From Halovivax sp. (GTDB lineage: Archaea; Halobacteriota; Halobacteria; Halobacteriales; Natrialbaceae): a stretch of 5,995 nucleotides of DNA. Under the pieces are notes generated by a model. The model did not search any database. It saw only the letters and a list, made by a program, of their open reading frames with translations, and was not told the origin of the DNA. Location: assembly GCA_007135505.1 (NCBI GenBank), contig SLIS01000300.1, positions 1-5,995 on the forward strand, read 5' to 3'. This document shows positions 1 to 5,589 of the stretch, one piece after another (the stretch's first letter is position 1; every line of letters begins with the position of its first letter). Made by a program: the position numbers and the translations under genes.

Positions 1-453
1 CCCGCAGGTGGGCTGCTCGCCCGATCCACCGAGTTGCTGGGGGAACTCTCCGTCGAGACGCCGTACCTCGAGTCGACGGCACAGGTGACGTTGACCGGCA
101 CGCGTTCGGGTGCCGGCGTGGCGAGTGCCGTGGCAGCCATGGCGGAACTCTGGCCGAGCGGCTACGCCGCCCAGTACGAGCGATCGATGGCCAACGCCGA
201 GTGGCTCGCGACCCGGTTCCGGGGGCTCGGTTACGACGTCGTCGAACCGACGCTGCCGCTCGTCGCCACCGACGTCCCCCTGGAAACGTTCGAGTCGCTC
301 AGAGCCGAAGGATGGCGGATCTCGAGAACGGGTTCGGGTGAGCTCAGGATCGTCTGCATGCCCCACGTGAGTCGGGCCATGCTCGAATCGTTCGTCGAAG
401 ATCTGCGTTCGCTCACCGCCGTTGCGGACGGGCCGATCGCGAGCGGAGACTGA
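1..453 (+). CDS. mfnA: MfnA-family PLP-dependent decarboxylase (L-aspartate/L-tyrosine decarboxylase), C-terminal part
   Basis: This is the 3' part of a group II PLP-dependent amino acid decarboxylase. The reading frame is open from base 1 and ends at TGA 451-453, giving 150 visible residues of a family usually about 350-390 long. It begins with PAGGLLAR, which in the family lies just after the PLP-binding His-Lys, so the catalytic lysine is outside the window. Other family stretches seen are ETPYLES, the [10 protein letters not shown] glycine loop and the C-terminal small domain with [17 protein letters not shown]. Methanogen MfnA decarboxylates tyrosine for methanofuran, whereas the Thermococcus homologue decarboxylates aspartate to beta-alanine for CoA. 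Haloarchaea do not make methanofuran, so the aspartate/CoA role is the likelier one; that is inference from family knowledge. The protein is cytosolic. The reading frame is intact to the stop, and substrate choice cannot be read from this fragment. Confidence 0.88.
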   Translation, partial: PAGGLLARSTELLGELSVETPYLESTAQVTLTGTRSGAGVASAVAAMAELWPSGYAAQYERSMANAEWLATRFRGLGYDVVEPTLPLVATDVPLETFESLRAEGWRISRTGSGELRIVCMPHVSRAMLESFVEDLRSLTAVADGPIASGD

Positions 454-506
454 GAGCGAATGGAGCGAGACCACGTCACCCGAGTCGCGAACGGGGGCTG
501 AGTCGG

Positions 507-830
507 ATGGCACTCGACCGTCTCGACGTGGTGACGCTCGCCTCGATTATGGTCCTCGTCGGCCTCTCTCCCCAGGTCACCCGACCAGTTCTCGCGGCCG
601 TGCTCGGCGGGCTCTTCTGCTCGCTTTCGATCTGGCGACTGTACGGCGGCCGCCCCTGGGAGGCGCTGGCCTGGTTGGTCTGGACCGGTGCGGCGATCGC
701 GCTCGTCGTCCTGCCACACGGTCCGATCGCGATCGTGGGGGTACTGGCGCTGATCGTCCTCGGGACGGGGTTGCTGGTCGTCGGACGGCTGTCGATGGTG
801 CCGGGGACCGCGCCGGACGGAACTCGGTGA
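507..830 (+). CDS. Small multi-pass membrane protein of unknown function (107 aa)
   Basis: I do not recognise a named family. The 107-residue protein is strongly hydrophobic. A short amphipathic or weakly hydrophobic stretch lies at about residues 8-20, followed by probable membrane helices at about 24-43, 50-69 and 72-93. The tail after residue 94 is short and polar. A Trp-rich loop-helix (residues 50-59, four Trp/Leu-rich turns) and an R-L-Y-G-G-R-P turn at 44-50 link helices two and three. One Cys (38) is present and there are no metal-binding or catalytic motifs. ATG 507 is preferred because it precedes the hydrophobic core and has a G-rich stretch (493-497) a short way upstream. It starts 53 bases after the MfnA-type gene with no TATA-like element in the gap, so co-transcription is plausible. 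The hydrophobic frame, in contrast to the Arg-rich translations of the other frames here, supports it being a real gene. Confidence 0.72.
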   Translation: MALDRLDVVTLASIMVLVGLSPQVTRPVLAAVLGGLFCSLSIWRLYGGRPWEALAWLVWTGAAIALVVLPHGPIAIVGVLALIVLGTGLLVVGRLSMVPGTAPDGTR

Positions 831-874
831 ACGGAACCGCCGTTCCCGGACTAACCTGGCCGAGAGTACTTTCA

Positions 875-888
875 GAAACGTTTAGTAC
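875..888 (+). promoter_or_regulatory. Possible distal promoter (BRE/TATA-like) in the metG upstream region
   Basis: The bases GAAACGTTTAGTAC resemble a haloarchaeal promoter, with an A-rich BRE-like part (875-878) followed by a TATA-like TTTAGTA (881-887). The core AAACGTTT (876-883) is a perfect 8-base palindrome, and GTACT (866-870) pairs with AGTAC (884-888). Transcription from it would begin near 909, giving metG a leader of roughly 210 bases. It could instead be a regulator site. Because the core is palindromic the direction is not certain. Confidence 0.35.
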
Positions 889-1015
889 GGCGCCAGCCGA
901 AACGAGTGGTAGAATGGGCACCGGACGCCAGTGTGGTCGGTCGATGCGTCCGCGGCGATAACCAGCCGGGCGGATCGTCGCGGAGCCGGTCATACGGCAC
1001 GAGATCGCGACGAGT

Positions 1016-1034
1016 AAACCGGGTTTCCGAAACC
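1016..1034. repeat. Overlapping AAACC/GGTTT inverted repeats upstream of metG
   Basis: AAACC (1016-1020), one base, GGTTT (1022-1026) form one odd palindrome. GGTTTC (1022-1027), one base, GAAACC (1029-1034) form a second that shares the middle arm. The two hairpins are mutually exclusive in RNA, or the set could be a protein-binding site on DNA. The same arm sequence returns at the metG core promoter (1069-1084). Confidence 0.5.
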
Positions 1035-1068
1035 GACGTTCTCCAGCGCGAGCCGTACCACGCCAACG

Positions 1069-1086
1069 AAAACCGGCGGGTTTTAC
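1069..1086 (+). promoter_or_regulatory. metG core promoter with overlapping inverted repeat
   Basis: A T-rich TATA-like element TTTTAC (1081-1086) lies about 35 bases before the metG ATG, which predicts a start site near 1108 and a leader of about 10 bases. AAAACC (1069-1074) and GGTTTT (1079-1084) are inverted around a GGCG centre, so the palindrome covers the BRE-to-TATA region where a repressor could compete with TFB/TBP. The promoter call rests on position and composition only. Confidence 0.45.
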
Positions 1087-1118
1087 GCCCGTCACCGCAA
1101 CTGACAACCAAGATCGAC

Positions 1119-3212
1119 ATGAGTCACGAAGACTTTCCGACGGACGAACCCGCAGTGGTGACCTGTGGGCTGCCGTACGCGAACGGCGACCTGCACGTCG
1201 GCCACCTGCGAACGTACGTGGGCGGCGACGCGTTCGCGCGCGCCCTCGAAACGCTCGGCCAGCAGACGGCGTACGTCTCCGGTTCGGACATGCACGGCAC
1301 GCCGGTCGCCGTCAACGCCGAACGGGAGGGAATCGAACCCGGAGAGTTTGCCCGCCGCTGGCACGAACAGTACGAGGAGACGTTCCCGGAGTTCAACGTC
1401 GACTTCGACAACTACGGCCACACCGACGACGAGACGAACACCGAACTGACCCGCGAGATCGTCCGGACCCTCGACGAGGAGGGCTACGTCTACGAGAAGA
1501 AGATCCAGGTGGCCTACGATCCGGCGGCGGATCAGTACCTCCCGGATCGCTACGTCGAGGGGACCTGTCCCTACTGTGGGGCGAAAGCCCGCGGGGACGA
1601 GTGCGACGAGGGCTGCCAGCGCCACCTGGAACCGGGCGAAGTCGAGAATCCGACGAGTGCCATAAGCGGCAACGACGCCGAGTACCGCGAGCGCAGCCAC
1701 AAGTTCTTCGCAGTCTCGGAGTTCGCGGACTACCTGAGCGACTTCCTCGACGACCTCGAGGGGACGTCCAACGCTCGCAATCAGCCGCGTCAGTGGATCG
1801 AAGACGGCTTGCAGGACTGGTGTATCACGCGCGACATGGACTGGGGAATCGATTACCCCGCAGACGACGGAGACGGCGAGGACCTCGTCCTCTACGTCTG
1901 GGTCGACGCGCCGATCGAGTACATCGCCTCGACGAAGCAGTACACGGACCGCGTCGGGGCGGACGCGTACGACTGGGAGCGCGTCTGGAAGGACGACGGG
2001 GAGATCGTCCACGTCATCGGCCGGGACATCATTCAGCACCACACGATCTTCTGGCCGGCGATGCTAGCGGGGGCGGGATACAACGAACCGCGAGCGGTCG
2101 CCGCAACCGGCTTCATCACCATCAACGGGAAGGGGCTCTCGACGAGTCGGAACCGGGCTATCTGGGCGAAGGAGTACCTCGACGAGGGATTCCACCCCGA
2201 CCTGCTTCGGTACTACCTGACGACGACCGGCGGTCTCCAGCAGGACGTCGACTTCTCCTGGGACGCACTCCAGGAGAAGGTAAACGGCGAGCTGGTCGGA
2301 ACCGTCGGCAACTTCTGGTACCGGAGTCTCCTCTTCGCACACCGCAACTACGACGGAACCCCGGAGGCCGACGTTTCACCCGAGGTCGAAGAGCGCATCG
2401 AGGGCGCAATCGGCGAGGTTCGCGAGGCCGTCAACGACTACTCGCTGCGCGGGATCGGCCAGGCCGCGACGCGACTCGCCCAGTTCGGAAACGAGTACAT
2501 CCAGCGCAACGAGCCCTGGAAGCTCACGGACGACGACCCCGACGCGGCCGCCCAGGTCATCCGCGACTGCGTCCAGATCGCGAAGGCCGTCGGCGTCCTC
2601 CTCGAACCGATCACGCCGGGGAAGGCCCAGGAGCTGTGGGAACAGCTCGGCGAGGACGGCTCGATCGCCGACGCTCGCCTGGAAGATGCACTCGCGGAAC
2701 CACCACGGACGTTCGACGAACCCGGCGAGCTCTTCGCGAAGATCGAAGACGAACGAGTCGCCGAGCTAACCGAGAAACTCGCGGCGCGGATCGACGACGC
2801 GGCGACCGACGACGCGGAAACCGAAAGCGACGAGACCACGACGGACGAACCCACCGATATGACAGCCACTGACGACCTCGAACCCCTGCTCGACGATCGC
2901 ATCAGTTTCGACGACTTCCAGAATCTCGATATCCGCGTCGGTCGCATCGAGGCCGCCGAAGGCATCGAGGGTGCCGACGACCTCGCCCGGCTCGAAGTGG
3001 ACATCGGCCTCGAGACGCGCCAGGTCGTCGCGGGAATCAAACAGCTCCACGATCTCGACGGGCTACCCGGCGAGAAGTGCATCCTTCTGGCTAACATGGA
3101 GCCAGCCGAACTCTTCGGCGTCGAGTCCAACGGGATGGTCCTCGCGGCCGGCGAGGAGGCCGACCTGTTGACCACCCACGAGGACGCCGTCGTCGGCGAG
3201 AAAGTGCGGTAA
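1119..3212 (+). CDS. metG: Methionyl-tRNA synthetase with fused C-terminal tRNA-binding domain (697 aa)
   Basis: This cytosolic class I synthetase charges tRNA-Met with methionine using ATP. The Rossmann fold starts with the HIGH motif as HVGH (residues 26-29). The zinc knuckle has Cys150, Cys153, Cys162 and Cys166, and WVDAPIEYIA (261-270) lines the active site. The KMSKS loop reads KGLSTS (338-343). In the anticodon-binding helical domain, N398-FWY-R402 and W467 match the residues that read CAU in the E. coli enzyme (N391, R395, W461). A poly-Asp/Glu/Thr linker (about 555-595) joins an EMAP/Trbp111-type tRNA-binding OB domain (about 596-697, with LDIRVGRIEAAE and LLANMEPAELFG). ATG 1119 is chosen over the in-frame GTG 906 because the extra 71 residues are Arg-rich and unlike the family, and a TATA-like box sits just before 1119. 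In some archaea the C-terminal domain is a separate protein; here it is one polypeptide. The gene appears complete. Confidence 0.97.
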   Translation: MSHEDFPTDEPAVVTCGLPYANGDLHVGHLRTYVGGDAFARALETLGQQTAYVSGSDMHGTPVAVNAEREGIEPGEFARRWHEQYEETFPEFNVDFDNYGHTDDETNTELTREIVRTLDEEGYVYEKKIQVAYDPAADQYLPDRYVEGTCPYCGAKARGDECDEGCQRHLEPGEVENPTSAISGNDAEYRERSHKFFAVSEFADYLSDFLDDLEGTSNARNQPRQWIEDGLQDWCITRDMDWGIDYPADDGDGEDLVLYVWVDAPIEYIASTKQYTDRVGADAYDWERVWKDDGEIVHVIGRDIIQHHTIFWPAMLAGAGYNEPRAVAATGFITINGKGLSTSRNRAIWAKEYLDEGFHPDLLRYYLTTTGGLQQDVDFSWDALQEKVNGELVGTVGNFWYRSLLFAHRNYDGTPEADVSPEVEERIEGAIGEVREAVNDYSLRGIGQAATRLAQFGNEYIQRNEPWKLTDDDPDAAAQVIRDCVQIAKAVGVLLEPITPGKAQELWEQLGEDGSIADARLEDALAEPPRTFDEPGELFAKIEDERVAELTEKLAARIDDAATDDAETESDETTTDEPTDMTATDDLEPLLDDRISFDDFQNLDIRVGRIEAAEGIEGADDLARLEVDIGLETRQVVAGIKQLHDLDGLPGEKCILLANMEPAELFGVESNGMVLAAGEEADLLTTHEDAVVGEKVR

Positions 3213-3258
3213 ATGCTCGGTCCCCGACGCACGGTAGCGCGACGGAGCGCCGCCGGAG

Positions 3259-3298
3259 GGTCGACCGCCCGTCGATCGACCTGACTACGTACATTTTT
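3259..3298 (+). terminator. Possible metG terminator: stem-loop and T-run
   Basis: GGTCGA (3259-3264) and TCGACC (3276-3281) can pair around an 11-base loop, and a run of five T lies at 3294-3298. Archaeal termination relies mainly on T-runs, so the T-run is the stronger part of the call. The same T-run also serves as the candidate TATA element of pyk, so the two functions would overlap in this 111-base spacer. Confidence 0.3.
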
Positions 3299-3299
3299 C
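3291..3299 (+). promoter_or_regulatory. pyk core promoter (TATA-like, leaderless)
   Basis: ACATTTTTC is the only AT-rich block in the metG-pyk spacer. Its centre lies about 29 bases before the pyk ATG at 3324, so the predicted transcript starts within a few bases of the start codon, as in leaderless haloarchaeal mRNAs. No Shine-Dalgarno-like sequence is seen directly before the ATG. Confidence 0.5.
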
Positions 3300-3307
3300 C
3301 CGGGTTC

Positions 3308-3324
3308 GCTCGTAGGCGAGCCTA
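3308..3324. repeat. Two overlapping inverted repeats ending at the pyk start codon
   Basis: GCTCG (3308-3312) pairs with CGAGC (3317-3321) across TAGG. TAGGC (3313-3317) pairs with GCCTA (3320-3324) across GA, the last A being the first base of the start codon. They lie between the TATA-like element and the ATG, a common place for archaeal repressor operators. The arms are only five bases long, so chance is possible in GC-rich DNA. Confidence 0.35.
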
Positions 3325-5081
3325 TGCGAAACGCCAAGATCGTCTGTACGCTCGGGCCAGCCTCGAGCGATCGCGAGACGATCCGCCGGCTGGCGGACGC
3401 GGGTATGTCCGTCGCTCGGCTGAACGCGAGTCACGGCGATACCGACGATCGAGCGTCGCTGATCGAACGTCTTCGATCCGTCGACGACGAGATCGACCGG
3501 CAGATCGCCGTCATGCTCGACCTGCAAGGACCGGAGGTTCGGACGGTACCCCTCGATGCCCGGGAGTCGGTGACGCTCACCGAGGGCGACACTGTCTCCC
3601 TCGTCGAGGGTGACGCCGCACGGTCGGACGAAATCGGCCTGACGGCGTCGCTCTCCGGTGTCAGCGAGGGTGACCGGGTGCTGCTCGACGACGGCCTGAT
3701 CGAACTGACGGTGACCGAGGTCGCCGACGACGAGACCCGCACCCTGGTCCAAAGCGGCGGCGACCTCGGGAGTCGAAAGGGTGTGAACGTCCCCGGCGTC
3801 GACCTCGACCTCCGGACGGTCACGGATGATGACCGGCGGGAACTCGAACTGGCGGCCGAGTCCGGCGTCGACTTCGTGGCGGCGAGTTTCGTCGGTGACG
3901 ACGACGACGTCTACGAGGTGAACGAGGTGCTAGAGGGCTTCGGTGCGGACATCCCGATCGTCTCGAAGATCGAACGCGCCGACGCGGTGTCGAACCTGGA
4001 CGAACTCGTCGACGCTTCGGACGGAATCATGGTCGCCCGCGGCGACCTCGGCGTCGAGTTGCCGATGGAGGAAGTCCCCATGATTCAAAAGCGAATCATC
4101 CGTCGCTGTCACGAGGGTGGCGTCCCGGTCATCACCGCGACCGAGATGCTCGACTCGATGGTCCACTCGCCCCGGCCGACGCGGGCGGAAGCCTCCGACG
4201 TGGCCAACGCCGTCCTCGACGGTACCGACGCCGTGATGCTCTCGGCGGAGACGGCCGTCGGCGACGATCCCGTCGGCGTCGTCGAGACGATGCGACGGCT
4301 CGTCCGCGAGGTCGAACGATCCGCCGAGTACGACGAGGTCCTCGAGAGTCGCGTTCCCCGCTCGGGGGCGTCGCGCACCGACGCCCTCGCCAGGGCGGCC
4401 CGCTACCTGGCCCGCGACGTCGGCGCCGAGGCGATCGTCGCGGCGACCGAGTCCGGCTACACCGCGCTGAAAGCGGCGAAGTATCGACCGACGATCCCGG
4501 TCGTCGCCTCGACGCCCCACGACGAGGTCAGACGCCAGTTGGCACTCAGCTGGGGCGTCACACCGGTCTACGCCCCGATCGCCGACCAGAACGCCGACGC
4601 CGTGATCGAGCGTGCGGTCCAGTCCGCCATCGACGCGGGCGTCGCCGAGAGCGGCGAGACGGTCGTCGTCCTCTGTGGGATGATGACCGAACTGGAGGGA
4701 GCCAACACGACGAACATGCTGAAAGTACACGTTGCGGCCGACACGATCGAGACCGGCCGGGTGGTGGTTGAAGGACGGGCGAGCGGGCCCATCGCGCACG
4801 CGCCGGACGGCGACCTCACGGACGTGCCGGCCGGTTCGATCCTCGCCCTCGGCGAGGAGTTCGACGGCGAGTTCGACGGTGAATTCGAAACCCTCGCGGG
4901 TATTCTCGACGCACGGCCGGGGATGACCGGATACGCCGCGCTGGTGGCGAGGGAACTCGGAATTCCGATGCTCAGCGACGCGGACTGTACGACCGTCGAA
5001 CCGGGACGGATCGTCACGATCGACGGCGGTCGCGGTGTCGTCTACGACGGCGAACTCGCGGTTCGAACGACGGAGTACTGA
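3324..5081 (+). CDS. pyk: Pyruvate kinase with C-terminal PEP-utiliser-type mobile domain (585 aa)
   Basis: This enzyme converts phosphoenolpyruvate and ADP to pyruvate and ATP, the last step of glycolysis, in the cytosol and normally as a tetramer. The A domain begins at the N-terminus with KIVCTLGP. Substrate-site residues are R32, N34, S36 and H37 (RLNASHG), D66 and R73 (DLQGPEVRT). The B lid domain spans about 72-160. The catalytic Lys is K215 in SKIE, and the metal ligands are E217 and D241 ([10 protein letters not shown]). T271-ATEMLDSM is followed by the family signature at 287-313. The regulatory C domain is about 350-475. About 110 extra residues (477-585) match the swivelling phosphohistidine domain of PPDK/EI enzymes, as in Geobacillus-type pyruvate kinases, but the usual T-S-H-A-A reads T-G-Y-A-A (535-539). 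Glu71 matches the Glu found in K+-dependent enzymes. The start is supported by the upstream TATA-like box and the family N-terminus. The gene appears complete. Confidence 0.97.
   Translation: MRNAKIVCTLGPASSDRETIRRLADAGMSVARLNASHGDTDDRASLIERLRSVDDEIDRQIAVMLDLQGPEVRTVPLDARESVTLTEGDTVSLVEGDAARSDEIGLTASLSGVSEGDRVLLDDGLIELTVTEVADDETRTLVQSGGDLGSRKGVNVPGVDLDLRTVTDDDRRELELAAESGVDFVAASFVGDDDDVYEVNEVLEGFGADIPIVSKIERADAVSNLDELVDASDGIMVARGDLGVELPMEEVPMIQKRIIRRCHEGGVPVITATEMLDSMVHSPRPTRAEASDVANAVLDGTDAVMLSAETAVGDDPVGVVETMRRLVREVERSAEYDEVLESRVPRSGASRTDALARAARYLARDVGAEAIVAATESGYTALKAAKYRPTIPVVASTPHDEVRRQLALSWGVTPVYAPIADQNADAVIERAVQSAIDAGVAESGETVVVLCGMMTELEGANTTNMLKVHVAADTIETGRVVVEGRASGPIAHAPDGDLTDVPAGSILALGEEFDGEFDGEFETLAGILDARPGMTGYAALVARELGIPMLSDADCTTVEPGRIVTIDGGRGVVYDGELAVRTTEY
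4857..4886 (+). repeat. Short in-frame tandem repeat coding [10 protein letters not shown] in pyk
   Basis: Two 12-base units (4857-4868 and 4869-4880) and a partial third encode Glu-Phe-Asp-Gly repeats at residues 512-521 of pyruvate kinase, inside the C-terminal extra domain. Third-position differences (GGC/GGT, GAG/GAA) show that it is not a very recent exact duplication. Confidence 0.7.
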
Positions 5082-5089
5082 TCGGCCGC

Positions 5090-5111
5090 GTCGTCGAGCC
5101 CACGACTATTT
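5090..5111 (+). terminator. Weak stem-loop after pyk
   Basis: GTCGT (5090-5094) can pair with ACGAC (5102-5106) around a seven-base loop and is followed by TATTT. It may help end the pyk transcript, but it overlaps the candidate promoter of the next gene and the stem is short. Confidence 0.2.
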
Positions 5112-5112
5112 C
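5106..5112 (+). promoter_or_regulatory. TATA-like element of the 5137 gene
   Basis: CTATTTC is centred about 28 bases before ATG 5137, as expected for a leaderless haloarchaeal transcript. Copies of GAGTACTG stand on both sides of it (5073-5080 and 5123-5130), each containing the palindrome AGTACT. Confidence 0.45.
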
Positions 5113-5136
5113 AGCATCCGGCGAGTACTGCGACCC

Positions 5137-5517
5137 ATGACCGGCGAGGGACGCGATCGGAATTCGGTCGATCCGGACGATCGCTCGAAGCGGGCTACGG
5201 AGCGTACCACACCAGGAGACGTCGAGCGACCGGACGATCGAACGGGAGCGCGACCGACGAACGACACCGTCGAGCGAGATCGGCCGCCGATCGATCCGGA
5301 TTTTTCGCGGATCGCCGAACCGACGGAGCCGGGATCCGAATCGACGGCGCCCGAATCCGAATCGACGGACGACGATGACGATGCGGCCCACCTCCCCGAA
5401 CCGGGTTCGACGCCGGTCGTCGCGGGTCACATCGACCGGGAGCACGCGGCGTTCGTGGTTCTCGGTGCGCTTACCACCGTCGTCATCCTCGTTCGTACGA
5501 CGGGTATCGCGTTCTGA
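5137..5517 (+). CDS. Small acidic/disordered protein with one C-terminal membrane anchor (126 aa), function unknown
   Basis: No function is recognised. Residues 1-100 are polar, rich in Asp, Glu, Arg, Pro, Ser and Thr, and look disordered, with an acidic run at 78-82 after two SEST repeats. A single hydrophobic segment at about 104-119 (AAFVVLGALTTVVILV), followed by Arg120 and a short end, makes it a likely tail-anchored membrane protein with the N-terminus in the cytoplasm. I recall small haloarchaeal proteins with an 'EHAxFVVLGALxT'-like membrane segment (possibly the DUF7312 type, unverified). ATG 5137 is chosen because a TATA-like box sits 28 bases upstream. The longer in-frame start at 5035 would overlap pyk and add an Arg-rich stretch. 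It lies 55 bases after pyk and 72 bases before an NfeD-like membrane gene, so a link to that membrane system is possible but unproven. Confidence 0.75.
   Translation: MTGEGRDRNSVDPDDRSKRATERTTPGDVERPDDRTGARPTNDTVERDRPPIDPDFSRIAEPTEPGSESTAPESESTDDDDDAAHLPEPGSTPVVAGHIDREHAAFVVLGALTTVVILVRTTGIAF
5334..5368 (+). repeat. 14-base direct repeat inside the 5137 gene
   Basis: ATCCGAATCGACGG occurs at 5334-5347 and again at 5355-5368, a 21-base (seven-codon) period that encodes the two SEST units of the disordered region. It keeps the frame. Confidence 0.75.
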
Positions 5518-5555
5518 CGCGGGAACGTGCGGTCGACCACCCGCCAGGCGCGGTA

Positions 5556-5566
5556 AACATTTAATC
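5556..5566 (+). promoter_or_regulatory. Promoter of the NfeD-like gene
   Basis: AACATTTAATC contains the best TATA-like core of the window (TTTAAT, 5560-5565), about 28 bases before ATG 5590, predicting a leaderless transcript. GGGC (5567-5570) and GCCC (5575-5578) form a short inverted repeat between it and the start codon. Upstream, GGTCGACC (5531-5538) is a perfect palindrome in the BRE-distal region. Confidence 0.6.
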
Positions 5567-5589
5567 GGGCCGACGCCCTATCGCCGCGT

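Larger units (their letters stand above)
831..1118. other. Gene-free region upstream of metG
   Basis: No convincing protein gene is present in these 288 bases. The frame open through it (GTG 906 into metG) translates to an Arg/Ser-rich, non-acidic stretch unlike the neighbouring proteins. The region holds a possible distal promoter at 875-888, a possible 15-codon ORF at 914-961, AAACC/GGTTT inverted repeats at 1016-1034, and the metG core promoter at 1069-1086. The bases between 962 and 1015 show nothing I can name. No tRNA cloverleaf or box C/D pair was found. Confidence 0.6.

Noticed and set aside
866..888. TrmB-type site (TACT-N-GAGTA) before metG
   Set aside because: The arms TACT and AGTA are 13 bases apart, not 7-8, and the second arm lacks the leading G.
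906..1118. 71-residue N-terminal extension of metG from GTG 906
   Set aside because: The translation is Arg/Ser-rich and non-acidic, unlike haloarchaeal proteins and unlike MetRS N-termini; the normal family start fits ATG 1119 with a TATA-like box nearby.
1090..1118. Box C/D guide RNA near CTGA 1101-1104
   Set aside because: No box C (RTGATGA) lies at a suitable distance, so the CTGA is not meaningful.
1092..2042. Long minus-strand ORF (316 codons) opposite metG
   Set aside because: It lies fully antisense to clear MetRS coding; its Val/Arg/Asp-rich translation is the usual shadow of GC-rich codons.
1601..2872. 423-codon + strand ORF inside metG
   Set aside because: Arg/Pro-rich out-of-frame shadow of MetRS with no recognisable motifs.
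3213..3258. Small gene starting at ATG 3214 after metG
   Set aside because: The ATG overlaps the metG stop region and opens only a short Arg-rich frame with no promoter or family resemblance.
4134..4160. Gln-to-Glu change in the TATQM motif of pyruvate kinase
   Set aside because: This position varies among active enzymes (Lys in E. coli PykF), and the catalytic Thr is kept.
3930..4799. 289-codon minus-strand ORF opposite pyk
   Set aside because: Antisense shadow of conserved pyruvate kinase coding; His/Arg/Asp repeats reflect complementary codons.
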